Of a stretch of DNA of 59,896 nt, positions 36,171-45,280 are shown piece after piece. Each line of letters starts with the position of its first letter. Position 1 is the first letter of the stretch. The notes under the pieces were generated by a model. That model saw nothing but the letters and a program-made list of their open reading frames with translations. It searched no databases and had not been told where the DNA came from. The stretch lies in the NCBI GenBank assembly GCA_030530785.1, contig JAUMUJ010000010.1:1-59896 (forward strand). Reading direction: 5' to 3'. Source of the DNA: Moraxella sp. Its GTDB lineage: Bacteria > Pseudomonadota > Gammaproteobacteria > Pseudomonadales > Moraxellaceae. The position numbers and the translations under genes were made by a program.

Positions 36171-37064
36171 ATGACCACCACTCATCATTCTCAAAACCTA
36201 TTTTCCATGATGGGCTTGGTGGTGGGTTGTGTGCTGTTTGGGCTTGGCAGTTTGATTGTTGCCCATGTGGACAGCATGGGGGCGTATGCGATGGCGTTTT
36301 GGCGACTTAGCGTGTCGGCTGTGATTTTTTTATCGCTTGCCGTGATATTTCGCCAGCCCTTTCCAAGCTCACGCCATGCACTTGTTTTGGCACTCATCTC
36401 AGGCGGTGCGTTGGGGCTTGATTTGGGGCTGTGGCATGAGAGCATTTATGCGGTGGGTGTGGGAATTTCTACGTTATTAAACGGCTTGCAGATTTTCTTT
36501 TTGGCGTTCATCGCCTTTATGTGGTTTGGTGAAAAACAGACCAAATTACAACTGTTTAGCCTGGTACTTGCGTCTATTGGTGTGGCATTTATCGCAAGTC
36601 CTGAGTTTGCCCACAACTCGTCCGCCTTGTGGGGTTTTGTGTCGGGAATTTTGTCAGGGGTGTTTTTAGCGGTGTCCATGTCCTTTGTCAGACGCACGCA
36701 CGAAGTGGCAGATGTGGCGATTTTCCCCATGATGACCTTGGTGGGCGTGGGTGGTGCGTTGGCGTTGTTGCCACTCATGCTGATTTTTAATATGGGTAAA
36801 ATCATGCCGACCACATGGTCTGAATGGGGCTGGGTATTCGTCTATGGGGCGGTCATGCAGTGTATGGCGTGGGGGCTGATTGCGTATTCTATCCCAAAAA
36901 TCGCTTTGTCTTTGACGGGACTTTTGCTCTTAACTGAACCTATTGCCACGCTCATCATTGATTATTTTTGGTTGGGTAAACCGATTAACGCCATGCAATG
37001 GGGTGGGGCGTTTTTGGTGATGTTTGCCATTTATTTGGGGTCGCTTAGGGCAAAGGGTCGCTAG
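36171..37064 (+). CDS. DMT-superfamily (EamA) permease
   Basis: 297 residues with ten predicted hydrophobic helices in two EamA repeats of five. Each repeat has the usual layout (LGLDLGLWHESIYAVGVG in the first; LTGLLLLTEPIATLIIDYFW in the second, with the typical EP-x2-A). Inner-membrane drug/metabolite exporter or importer; substrate unknown. An AGGAAT site precedes ATG 36171. Confidence 0.85.
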   Translation: MTTTHHSQNLFSMMGLVVGCVLFGLGSLIVAHVDSMGAYAMAFWRLSVSAVIFLSLAVIFRQPFPSSRHALVLALISGGALGLDLGLWHESIYAVGVGISTLLNGLQIFFLAFIAFMWFGEKQTKLQLFSLVLASIGVAFIASPEFAHNSSALWGFVSGILSGVFLAVSMSFVRRTHEVADVAIFPMMTLVGVGGALALLPLMLIFNMGKIMPTTWSEWGWVFVYGAVMQCMAWGLIAYSIPKIALSLTGLLLLTEPIATLIIDYFWLGKPINAMQWGGAFLVMFAIYLGSLRAKGR

Positions 37065-37114
37065 GGTTTAATGCTGTAAAATGACCGAAAATTTTATGTC
37101 ATACAAAAAAATGC

Positions 37115-37142
37115 TTGCAAAGTTTAAAAATATGTATATAAT
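37115..37142 (+). promoter_or_regulatory. Promoter of tRNA-Trp and secE-nusG
   Basis: TTGCAA (37115-37120) and TATAAT (37137-37142) with a 16-base spacer, 21 bases before the tRNA 5' end. Confidence 0.75.
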
Positions 37143-37163
37143 AGCAGTCCTTAACGACCTTTA

Positions 37164-37239
37164 AGGCGACTGGCTCAATTGGTAGAGCAGCGGACTCCAA
37201 ATCCGCAGGTTGGGGGTTCGAGTCCCTCGTCGCCTGCCA
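37164..37239 (+). tRNA. tRNA-Trp (anticodon CCA)
   Basis: 76 bases. The acceptor stem AGGCGAC pairs with GTCGCCT, the D arm contains GGTAGAGC, the anticodon loop ACTCCAAAT holds CCA, the T arm has GGTTCGAGTCC, and CCA is encoded at 37237-37239. A tRNA-Trp before secE is common in gamma-proteobacteria. Confidence 0.96.
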
Positions 37240-37309
37240 TCTCTTTCATTTCCATATCATTCATTATTTTTAATTGATAGCCGATTGATTATTGCAAGGC
37301 GTTTTTTGC

Positions 37310-37807
37310 ATGAGCGACAATAAAACCCCACAACAAGACAACCTAGAAACCAAACTGGCGGACGCTAAGGCGGTCGCCCAAAGTATGCTAGAAAAGCGTC
37401 AAGCGGTTGTTGTGTCCGAAGAAAATATTGTTGAAGTTGCCAAAACCCGCTCTGTCAAAGGCATGATACTGTGGCTGATTGCCATCGTGGCACTCATCAG
37501 CTCCACACTGATTACGCAATATTTGCCAAAATATTGGGCTCCTGCCAATGATGTCATTACGCAAGCGGTGATTACTGTTGCTTTGGTGTTGCTGGCGTTG
37601 GTGTGTTTGGCATTTACCAGCCAAGGACGTGCCTTTAAAACCCTGTTAAAAGATGCAGGCATTGAACTTCATCGTGTAACATGGCCAACCAAAGATGAGA
37701 CCTTTCGTTATACTTGGCAGGTCATCGTCATGATGATTATTGTGGGAATTTTTATTTGGTTGGTTGATACTTTCTTTAACTATTTGCTTGGTTTTATTTT
37801 ACATTGA
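37310..37807 (+). CDS. secE: Preprotein translocase subunit SecE
   Basis: About 165 residues: a charged N-terminal region, two extra helices and the essential C-terminal part ELHRVTWPTKDET followed by the last helix. The long, three-helix form is normal for gamma-proteobacteria. Part of SecYEG. ATG 37310 (MSDNKTPQQ) is chosen; the six upstream codons lack a site. It lies between tRNA-Trp and nusG. Confidence 0.93.
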   Translation: MSDNKTPQQDNLETKLADAKAVAQSMLEKRQAVVVSEENIVEVAKTRSVKGMILWLIAIVALISSTLITQYLPKYWAPANDVITQAVITVALVLLALVCLAFTSQGRAFKTLLKDAGIELHRVTWPTKDETFRYTWQVIVMMIIVGIFIWLVDTFFNYLLGFILH

Positions 37808-37822
37808 TTTATAGGAATTATG

Positions 37823-38356
37823 ATGCGTTGGTATATCATTCAGGCATTTTCAGGTTACGAAAAACAGGTACAACGTGCGTTGATTGAACGCATTAAGCGT
37901 AGTGAGCTGACCGAATTTTTTGGCGATGTGCTTGTGCCGACCGAAGAAGTGGTTGAGATGCGTGATGGTAAAAAACGTACCATTGAGCATAAACTATTTC
38001 CTGGTTATGTGCTGATTGAGATGGAAATGCGTGAAGACACGTGGCACGTTGTTAAAGATTGCCCAAACATTTCAGGTTTTATCGGCGGCACAAAAGACCA
38101 ACCTGCTCCCATTACCCAAGTGGAAGCAGACCGTATTTTAAACCGCATTAACAAAAAAGGCACAGAGGCACCACGTCCTAAGACCATGTTTGAACCAGGT
38201 GAAGAAGTGTTGATTATTGATGGTCCATTTACTGACTTTAAAGGCGAAGTCAAAAAAGTGGATTATGACAAATCCAAGCTGACCTTAACTGTGAGTGTGT
38301 TTAGTCGCCCCACCGAAGTGGAGCTTGAATTTAATAAGGTTGAAAAAACCATTTAA
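37823..38356 (+). CDS. nusG: Transcription termination/antitermination protein NusG
   Basis: About 177 residues. The NGN domain starts MRWYIIQAFSGYEKQVQRAL, LFPGYVLIEM is in the middle, and the KOW domain has EEVLIIDGPFTDFKGEV. It binds RNA polymerase and links it to Rho or ribosomes. Two ATGs are adjacent; 37823 stands five bases behind AGGAA and is preferred over 37820. A separate promoter for rplK overlaps its 3' end. Confidence 0.96.
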   Translation: MRWYIIQAFSGYEKQVQRALIERIKRSELTEFFGDVLVPTEEVVEMRDGKKRTIEHKLFPGYVLIEMEMREDTWHVVKDCPNISGFIGGTKDQPAPITQVEADRILNRINKKGTEAPRPKTMFEPGEEVLIIDGPFTDFKGEVKKVDYDKSKLTLTVSVFSRPTEVELEFNKVEKTI

Positions 38357-38368
38357 ATCATATATAAT
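38340..38368 (+). promoter_or_regulatory. Promoter of rplK-rplA
   Basis: TTGAAA (38340-38345) and TATAAT (38363-38368), 17-base spacer, overlapping the end of nusG. Confidence 0.75.
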
Positions 38369-38379
38369 GTCGCCTTTTT

Positions 38380-38455
38380 AGTTCTAGGGTTGCTAGAACT
38401 TTCTTGGTAAATTCATCGGGGAGCTGTTAAGCGTTATTACCCATTTTTGGAGATT
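38380..38455 (+). promoter_or_regulatory. rplK leader with hairpin, possible L1 autoregulation site
   Basis: A 21-base hairpin, AGTTCTA and TAGAACT around seven bases (38380-38400), stands at the expected transcript start. A GGGGAG segment follows at 38418-38423. Ribosomal L1 represses the L11 operon through the leader in E. coli; a direct structural match was not tested. Confidence 0.4.
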
Positions 38456-38459
38456 TTTC

Positions 38460-38891
38460 ATGGCAAAGAAGATTGATGGCTACATCAAGCTACAAGTGCC
38501 TGCTGGCAAAGCAAACCCTTCACCACCCATCGGTCCTGCATTGGGTCAAAAAGGGGTGAACATCATGGCGTTTTGTAAAGAATTTAACGCCGCATCCGCC
38601 AACTTAGAGCCAGGTTTGCCTGTGCCTGTGGTAATTACGGTATTTAATGATAAGTCATTCACATTTGTCATGAAATCGCCACCTGCGGCGGTACTGTTGC
38701 GTAAAGCTGCTGGCATTACCAAAGGTTCAGCCGTGCCAAACAAAGACAAAGTGGGTACAGTAACCCGTGCTCAGTTAGAAGAGATTGTCAAAACCAAAGA
38801 AGCAGATTTGACCGCTGCTGACCTAGAATCTGCCGTACGCACCATTGCTGGTACTGCTCGTTCTATGGGTATTAACGTGGAGGGTGTGTAA
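38460..38891 (+). CDS. rplK: 50S ribosomal protein L11
   Basis: 143 residues. It has the N-terminal [35 protein letters not shown], and the C-terminal rRNA-binding part ending [10 protein letters not shown]. Part of the GTPase-associated centre. The rplA start overlaps its stop by one base (TAATG), giving translational coupling. Confidence 0.97.
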   Translation: MAKKIDGYIKLQVPAGKANPSPPIGPALGQKGVNIMAFCKEFNAASANLEPGLPVPVVITVFNDKSFTFVMKSPPAAVLLRKAAGITKGSAVPNKDKVGTVTRAQLEEIVKTKEADLTAADLESAVRTIAGTARSMGINVEGV

Positions 38892-39592
38892 TGGCTAAGC
38901 TAACTAAGCGTCAAAAGCTCATCAATGAAAAAATTGATAACAGCAAACTATACACCATTGAAGAAGCGGTAGAAATCCTAAACAGCCTACCTCCTGCAAA
39001 ATTCAAAGAGTCTATTGATATTGCCATCAATCTGGGTGTTGATCCTCGTAAGTCTGACCAAGTTGTTCGTGGTGCAACCAACCTACCAGCAGGTACTGGT
39101 AAAACCAAACGTGTAGCAGTCTTTGCTCAGGGTGCAGTGGCTGATGCTGCCAAAGAAGCAGGTGCTGATGTGGTTGGTTTTGAAGACCTAGCCGAGAGCA
39201 TTAAAGCAGGCAATCTTGATTTTGACGTGGTCATCGCATCGCCTGATGCCATGCGTGTGGTGGGGCAGTTGGGTACAATTTTAGGACCTCGTGGTTTGAT
39301 GCCAAACCCAAAAGTTGGCACGGTAACGGCTGATGTTGCCACTGCGGTCAAAAATACCAAAGCAGGTCAGGCTCAGTACCGTGTGGATAAAGCAGGTATC
39401 ATTCATGCGTCTATCGGTCAAGTAGGCTTTACTGGTGAACAAATTGAACAAAACGCCACTGCTTTGCTTAACGACCTAAAACGTGCTAAGCCAGCAACTT
39501 CTAAGGGTGTTTACATCAAGAAGATTACGCTGTCTAGCACCATGGGTCCTGGCATTGTGATTGACCCTGTGCCACATCGTGCTAACAAGTAA
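38891..39592 (+). CDS. rplA: 50S ribosomal protein L1
   Basis: 233 residues with [36 protein letters not shown] (the L1 signature) and a C-terminal [13 protein letters not shown]. It forms the L1 stalk at the E site and represses its own operon in E. coli. Confidence 0.97.
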   Translation: MAKLTKRQKLINEKIDNSKLYTIEEAVEILNSLPPAKFKESIDIAINLGVDPRKSDQVVRGATNLPAGTGKTKRVAVFAQGAVADAAKEAGADVVGFEDLAESIKAGNLDFDVVIASPDAMRVVGQLGTILGPRGLMPNPKVGTVTADVATAVKNTKAGQAQYRVDKAGIIHASIGQVGFTGEQIEQNATALLNDLKRAKPATSKGVYIKKITLSSTMGPGIVIDPVPHRANK

Positions 39593-39620
39593 TCCTTGAT
39601 AGATTTTGGTGAAAAATCAC

Positions 39621-39648
39621 TTGATTTTTGGGATTTTTCGCTTATAAT
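39621..39648 (+). promoter_or_regulatory. Promoter of rplJ-rplL
   Basis: TTGATT (39621-39626) and TATAAT (39643-39648), 16-base spacer, in the 298-base gap between rplA and rplJ. Confidence 0.65.
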
Positions 39649-39699
39649 GGCACAATTTTGTGATAAGTTACCCGCACTGCTTATCTTAAACACTTGAAT

Positions 39700-39888
39700 T
39701 TCAAATTTTAGTTCAGCACAACGGGTTGTGCTGTCTAAGACCGTAGGTGTCAGTGATTATTCTTAAACACTGATTTAATAAATGGGTAAAATCATTTGCC
39801 TACGCAGACGGCGGAAACTTTGCCGTATTTTGGTGTAAATCATCAGATTTACAAATTTAAATCACTTAGTGATGAATATGGAGACAAC
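39700..39888 (+). promoter_or_regulatory. Ribosomal protein L10 mRNA leader
   Basis: The leader before rplJ holds a perfect hairpin AGCACAAC-GG-GTTGTGCT (39715-39732). CGTAGG shortly after it can pair with CCTACG about 60 bases further on, followed by GCAGACGG. This long-range pairing with a GCAGACGG-type element is what is expected of the L10-L12 binding leader that controls rplJ-rplL translation. No covariance search was possible. Confidence 0.65.
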
Positions 39889-39890
39889 CC

Positions 39891-40394
39891 ATGGCACTAA
39901 ATCTTCAAGACAAACAAGCAATTGTTGCTGAGGTAAATGAAGTTGCCAAAGTTGCCCTGTCTGCTGTGGTTGCCGATTCTCGTGGCGTTACAGTAGCTAA
40001 GATGACCGAACTTCGTAAACAAGCTCGTGTGGCGGGTGTTGAAATGCGTATCGTGCGTAATACTTTGTTACGCCGTGCGTTGGCAGATACCGATTTTGCT
40101 TGCATGAACGATGTTTTTGTTGGACCTACTTTGATTGCTTTCTCAAATGAACATCCAGGTGCGGCAGCACGCTTGTTCAAAGAGTTTGCCAAAGCCAACG
40201 ATAAGTTTGAAATCAAAGGTGCAGCTTTTGAAGGCGAATTTATTGACGCAAAATCTATTGATAGACTTGCAACCTTACCTACTTATGACGAAGCCATTGC
40301 ACGTCTGATGGGCACCATGAAAGAAGCAGCAGCGGGCAAATTGGCTCGTACGTTGGCTGCACTTCGTGATAAATTGCAAGCAGAAGCAGCATAA
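39891..40394 (+). CDS. rplJ: 50S ribosomal protein L10
   Basis: 167 residues: [20 protein letters not shown] at the start, [28 protein letters not shown], and the C-terminal L12-binding helix. It forms the base of the L12 stalk and, with L12, represses its own leader. GGAG stands before ATG 39891. Confidence 0.97.
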   Translation: MALNLQDKQAIVAEVNEVAKVALSAVVADSRGVTVAKMTELRKQARVAGVEMRIVRNTLLRRALADTDFACMNDVFVGPTLIAFSNEHPGAAARLFKEFAKANDKFEIKGAAFEGEFIDAKSIDRLATLPTYDEAIARLMGTMKEAAAGKLARTLAALRDKLQAEAA

Positions 40395-40436
40395 TTTGCT
40401 GAATATTTTTAACATTTTATTTCACAGGAAATTGCT

Positions 40437-40811
40437 ATGTCATTGACTAACGAACAAATCTTAGATGCTATCGCTGAAAAATCAGTCATGGAAATCGTTG
40501 AGCTTATCTCTGCGATGGAAGAAAAATTTGGCGTGTCTGCCGCCGCTCTTGCTGCAGCTCCTGCAGCTGGTGGCGATGCTGGTGCTGGTGCAGAAGAAAA
40601 AGACGACTTCAACGTTGTTCTGACTTCTGGTGGCGACAAGAAAGTAGCTGTTATTAAGGTGGTGCGTGAAGTAACTGGTCTTGGTCTTAAAGAAGCCAAA
40701 GACTTGGTTGAAGGTGCACCACAAACCATCAAAGAAGGCGTTGCCAAAGCCGAAGCCGAAGAGCTTAAAAAGAAACTTGAAGAAGCTGGAGCTTCTGTTG
40801 AGCTTAAATAA
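40437..40811 (+). CDS. rplL: 50S ribosomal protein L7/L12
   Basis: 124 residues. An N-terminal dimerisation helix ([20 protein letters not shown]), an Ala/Gly hinge and the factor-binding domain with [20 protein letters not shown]. Binds elongation factors on the stalk. ACAGGA site before the ATG. A perfect palindrome and a terminator-like hairpin follow, then the rpoB promoter region. Confidence 0.97.
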   Translation: MSLTNEQILDAIAEKSVMEIVELISAMEEKFGVSAAALAAAPAAGGDAGAGAEEKDDFNVVLTSGGDKKVAVIKVVREVTGLGLKEAKDLVEGAPQTIKEGVAKAEAEELKKKLEEAGASVELK

Positions 40812-40816
40812 TTTAA

Positions 40817-40890
40817 ATCAAGCAATTGCTTGATGATGGATTATTTACAAAAAACCCAATAGTGTTGTTGCATTGTTGGGTTTTTTTTTA
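40817..40890 (+). terminator. Attenuator region after rplL (palindrome plus terminator-like hairpin)
   Basis: First an 18-base perfect palindrome ATCAAGCAATTGCTTGAT (40817-40834). Then AACCCAA and TTGGGTT arms (40853-40882) followed by a T-run. In E. coli the rplL-rpoB gap holds a partial terminator and an RNase III site; a similar job is inferred. Confidence 0.65.
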
Positions 40891-40903
40891 TATAATGTGA
40901 TAT

Positions 40904-40966
40904 TTGACATTTTGTGTGCTGTGGCTTAATATCAAGCCACAGAATGCAATCTACATGAATTCATGT
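40904..40966 (+). promoter_or_regulatory. Promoter-like region and palindromes before rpoB
   Basis: TTGACA (40904-40909) and TAATAT (40927-40932) with a 17-base spacer. The -10 lies in the loop of a perfect inverted repeat GTGGCTT / AAGCCAC (40921-40940). A second perfect palindrome ACATGAATTCATGT is at 40953-40966. The rest of the gap up to 41125 shows only the rpoB AAGGA site; no gene is seen in 40967-41125. Confidence 0.6.
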
Positions 40967-41125
40967 GTCTTATGCAAAGATTTCATCACTAAGCAATACA
41001 TAATGGCTAAATGCTCTGGTAGTATTTGGCGATTTTTTGTCTTTGATGGTTTTTGCAAGGCAAACGCACCCTTATTATCGGTCTCTACTTGGTAGAGTAT
41101 TTTTGTTGTTACCTAAGGAATCCCA

Positions 41126-44100
41126 ATGGCATATTCTTATACTGAAAAGAAACGCATTCGTAAAAGTTTTTCTAGACTGCCAGATGTTATGGAAGTACCC
41201 TATTTGCTCGCCATTCAAGTGGATTCTTACGAGCAATTTTTACAAGAATACAAAAAGCCCAAAGCTCGTGCCAATGTTGGGCTGCAGGCGGCATTTTCGT
41301 CCATTTTTCCCATTACCAGCCATTCAGGTAATGCTGAACTGCAATTTGTAGAATATTATCTGGGCAAACCTGAATTTGATGAGCGTGAATGTATCATGCG
41401 TGGCTCAACTTTTGCAGCCCCTTTGCGTGTTAAAATCCGCCTGGTCATCAAAGACAAAGACAATAAAACCACCATCAAAGACGTGCGTGAAGATGAAGTG
41501 TACATGGGTGAAATTCCGCTCATGACCAATAACGGCACATTCATCATCAATGGCACAGAGCGGGTCATTGTCTCACAACTTCATCGTTCTCCTGGTGTAT
41601 TTTTTGATCATGACAAGGGTCGTTCACATTCTAGTGGCAAAGTGCTTTATAATGCTCGTATCATTCCTTATCGTGGTTCGTGGCTTGATTTTGAATTTGA
41701 TGTGAAAGACTTAGTCTATGCCCGTATTGACCGCCGCCGTAAGCTACTTGCTACCATCATCTTGCGTGCCATCGGCATGACCACAGCAGACATCTTAAAG
41801 ACATTTTTTGAGACCACGCCTGTTTATAAGGGCAGTGAGTCTTTTGAGATTGAATTGGTTGCCGAGCGTTTGCAAGGCGAGATGGCTCAATTTGACATCG
41901 TGTCGCCCGATGGTAAGGTCATTGTAGAGCAAGGTCAGCGTATCAATGCTCGCCGTATCAAAGAAATCAAAGCCACAGGCATGACAAAATTGGCTGTGCC
42001 TGATGAGTATTTGTATGAGCGTGTGTTGGCAGAAGACATCGTCATTCATGACGAAGTTATCGCTCGTGCCAACTCATTGATTGATCATGAGTTATTGGTT
42101 AAATTAAGCGAAAAAGACATTTCGTCTTTTAACATTTTGTTTACCAACGACATTGACCAAGGTACTTACATTGCAGACACACTTCGTGCTGACGTGGTAA
42201 CCACTCGTGAAGAAGCACTGATTGAGATTTATAAGGTCATGCGTCCAGGCGAGCCACCCACGCTAGAAACGGCAGAAAAGCTGTTTGAGCAGATGTTTTT
42301 TAGTCATGAGCGTTATGATTTGTCCAATGTTGGTCGCATGAAATTTAATCGCCGTTTGGGTCGAGAGTTTGTACTATCTGATGACATTGATGTACAACGT
42401 GAGCAAGGCGTATTGTCCAATCAAGACATCATTGATGTGGTCAAGGAGCTGATTGAGATTCGCAATGGTCGTGGTGAAGTTGATGATATTGACCATTTGG
42501 GTAACCGCCGTATCCGCTCGGTGGGTGAGATGACCGAAAATCAGTTCCGTATCGGCTTGGCTCGTGTGGAGCGTGCGGTAAAAGAACGCCTGTCTTTGGC
42601 GGATGCGGATAATTTGCGTCCACAAGATTTAATTAACTCAAAACCCATTGTTGCGTCCATTAAAGAATTTTTTGGGGCAAGTCAGTTGTCGCAATTTATG
42701 GACCAAAACAACCCCTTGTCAGAGATTACTCACAAACGCCGTGTGTCTGCCTTAGGTCCTGGTGGTTTGACCCGTGAGCGAGCCGGCTTTGAGGTGCGAG
42801 ACGTACATACCACGCATTATGGCCGTGTCTGTCCGATTGAGACACCCGAAGGTCCAAACATCGGCTTGATTAACTCACTGGCAGTATTTGCTAAGACAAA
42901 TAACTTTGGCTTTTTAGAAACGCCGTATCGCCGTGTCATTGATGGTAAGGTAACGGACGAGATTGAGTATATGTCCGCCATTGAAGAGGTGGGTGCGGTG
43001 ATTGCACAGGCTGATTCACCGATGAATGATAAAGGTGAGTTGACCGAAGAGATGGTCATGGTGCGTTATCATGGCGAGTCGGTACGCATGAGTCCTGAAA
43101 AAGTAACGCACATGGACGTATCGCCCCGCCAAGTGGTGTCGGTGGCAGCAAGTCTCATTCCGTTTTTGGAGCATGATGATGCTAACCGTGCTTTGATGGG
43201 GTCAAATATGCAACGCCAAGCTGTGCCCACCTTGCGTTCGGACAAACCGCTTGTCGGTACAGGTATGGAGCGTCATGTAGCTCGCGATAGCGGTGTGTGC
43301 GTGGTTGCCAAGCGTGGTGGTGTGATTGAAGAGGTGGATGCCAGCCGTATCATTGTGCGTGTCAATGAAGACGAGATGACCGCAGGGGAGGCAGGCATTG
43401 ATATTTATAATCTTATCAAATACACCCGCTCCAACCAAAACACCTGTATCAACCAACGGGTGATTGTCAGCACAGGTGATGTCATTGCTCGTGGCGACAT
43501 TTTGGCGGACGGTCCTTCTACTGATTTGGGTGAGTTGGCACTGGGTCAAAATATGCGTGTGGCGTTCATGACTTGGAATGGTTATAACTTTGAAGATTCC
43601 ATTTTATTGTCTGAGCGTGTGGTTCAAGAAGACCGTTTTACCACCATTCACATTCAAGAGCTCACTTGTGTGGCTCGTGATACCAAGTTAGGTCCAGAAG
43701 AGATTACGGGCGACATTCCTAATGTGGGTGAGGCAGCTCTTGCCAATCTTGATGAGGCGGGCATCGTCTATATTGGAGCAGAGGTGGATGCAGGCGATAT
43801 TTTGGTGGGTAAAGTAACCCCCAAAGGCGAAAGTCAGCTGACCCCCGAAGAAAAACTGCTTCGTGCCATCTTTGGCGAAAAAGCGGCCGATGTCAAAGAC
43901 ACATCTTTGCGTGTGCCATCATCTACCAAAGGCACGGTTATCGATGTGCAAGTCTTTACCCGTGATGGCTTAGAAAAAGACAGTCGTGCCAAAGCCATTG
44001 AAAAAAATATGCTGGATAACTACCGCAAAGACTTAAAAGAAGAGTTGGTCATCTTTGAGGCGGCGGCTCGTGGTCGTGTGATTGCTCTTTTGTCGGGTCA

Positions 44101-45217
44101 TCAGGTCAGTGGTGGTGCAGGATTTAAGGCAGGAACGGTATTGAGTGAAGCTGACCTTGAAAGCTTGCCGTTGGAGACTTTGTTTGATATTCAGCCTGCC
44201 GAAGAAGAGATTTCTGAGCGTTTAACACAAATTGCGGACTTTTTGGCGGATAAACAAACAGAAATTGATGAAAAATTTGCTGACAAAAAACGTAAATTGA
44301 CCGCAGGCGATGACTTGCCACATGGTGTACAAAAAGTAGTCAAGGTGTATTTGGCGGTAAAACGCCGTATCCAACCAGGTGATAAAATGGCAGGTCGTCA
44401 TGGTAATAAAGGGGTGGTCTCTCGCATCATGCCTGTGGAGGATATGCCTTATGATGAGCATGGTAACCCTGTTGATGTGGTTTTAAACCCACTTGGTGTG
44501 CCGTCTCGTATGAACATCGGTCAGGTGCTAGAAACCCATCTGGGCATGGCAGCTCGTGGTCTTGGTGATAAGATTGATGCCATGTTAAAGGCACAAGTGG
44601 CCATCTCTGAGCTTCGTGAGTTTTTAGATAAGATTTATAATCAAGTCGGTGGCGAACAGGTGGATTTAGACAGTTTGTCCGATGAAGATTTATTGGCGAT
44701 GGCTCAAAATTTGCGTGCAGGTGTGCCAATGGGTACGGCGGTATTTGATGGGGCAAAAGAAACCCAAATCAAAGAATTGCTAAAATTGGCAGGTCTTAAC
44801 CAATCAGGTCAGCAAACTTTGTATGACGGTCGTACGGGTAAGAAATTTGACCGCCCTGTAACGGTGGGCTATATGTATATGCTCAAATTGAACCACTTGG
44901 TTGATGACAAGATGCACGCCCGTTCCACAGGTTCGTACAGCCTTGTAACCCAACAACCACTGGGTGGTAAGGCTCAGTTTGGTGGTCAGCGTTTTGGTGA
45001 AATGGAAGTGTGGGCATTAGAAGCCTATGGAGCAACCTACACCTTACAAGAGATGCTGACCGTCAAATCGGACGATGTGGAAGGTCGTACTCGTATGTAC
45101 AAAAACATCGTAGATGGTGAGCAGTACATGAATCCTGGTATGCCTGAGTCGTTTAATGTTCTGACCAAAGAGATTCGCTCTTTGGGGATTAACATTGACC
45201 TAAAAGACAAAAAGTAG
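41126..45217 (+). CDS. rpoB: DNA-directed RNA polymerase beta subunit
   Basis: 1363 residues, usual length. The rifampicin region reads [20 protein letters not shown], and [18 protein letters not shown] follows. The active-site side has [13 protein letters not shown], and the C-terminus [26 protein letters not shown] before ATG 41126. The typical rifampicin-sensitive residues (D, H, S) are seen in the cluster, so no resistance change is obvious. Confidence 0.98.
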   Translation: MAYSYTEKKRIRKSFSRLPDVMEVPYLLAIQVDSYEQFLQEYKKPKARANVGLQAAFSSIFPITSHSGNAELQFVEYYLGKPEFDERECIMRGSTFAAPLRVKIRLVIKDKDNKTTIKDVREDEVYMGEIPLMTNNGTFIINGTERVIVSQLHRSPGVFFDHDKGRSHSSGKVLYNARIIPYRGSWLDFEFDVKDLVYARIDRRRKLLATIILRAIGMTTADILKTFFETTPVYKGSESFEIELVAERLQGEMAQFDIVSPDGKVIVEQGQRINARRIKEIKATGMTKLAVPDEYLYERVLAEDIVIHDEVIARANSLIDHELLVKLSEKDISSFNILFTNDIDQGTYIADTLRADVVTTREEALIEIYKVMRPGEPPTLETAEKLFEQMFFSHERYDLSNVGRMKFNRRLGREFVLSDDIDVQREQGVLSNQDIIDVVKELIEIRNGRGEVDDIDHLGNRRIRSVGEMTENQFRIGLARVERAVKERLSLADADNLRPQDLINSKPIVASIKEFFGASQLSQFMDQNNPLSEITHKRRVSALGPGGLTRERAGFEVRDVHTTHYGRVCPIETPEGPNIGLINSLAVFAKTNNFGFLETPYRRVIDGKVTDEIEYMSAIEEVGAVIAQADSPMNDKGELTEEMVMVRYHGESVRMSPEKVTHMDVSPRQVVSVAASLIPFLEHDDANRALMGSNMQRQAVPTLRSDKPLVGTGMERHVARDSGVCVVAKRGGVIEEVDASRIIVRVNEDEMTAGEAGIDIYNLIKYTRSNQNTCINQRVIVSTGDVIARGDILADGPSTDLGELALGQNMRVAFMTWNGYNFEDSILLSERVVQEDRFTTIHIQELTCVARDTKLGPEEITGDIPNVGEAALANLDEAGIVYIGAEVDAGDILVGKVTPKGESQLTPEEKLLRAIFGEKAADVKDTSLRVPSSTKGTVIDVQVFTRDGLEKDSRAKAIEKNMLDNYRKDLKEELVIFEAAARGRVIALLSGHQVSGGAGFKAGTVLSEADLESLPLETLFDIQPAEEEISERLTQIADFLADKQTEIDEKFADKKRKLTAGDDLPHGVQKVVKVYLAVKRRIQPGDKMAGRHGNKGVVSRIMPVEDMPYDEHGNPVDVVLNPLGVPSRMNIGQVLETHLGMAARGLGDKIDAMLKAQVAISELREFLDKIYNQVGGEQVDLDSLSDEDLLAMAQNLRAGVPMGTAVFDGAKETQIKELLKLAGLNQSGQQTLYDGRTGKKFDRPVTVGYMYMLKLNHLVDDKMHARSTGSYSLVTQQPLGGKAQFGGQRFGEMEVWALEAYGATYTLQEMLTVKSDDVEGRTRMYKNIVDGEQYMNPGMPESFNVLTKEIRSLGINIDLKDKK

Positions 45218-45280
45218 TGCTGTTAAATCATTGATTTAACTTTTCAATTCAAAGACTTATGAATTAAACGGAGAAATCCT

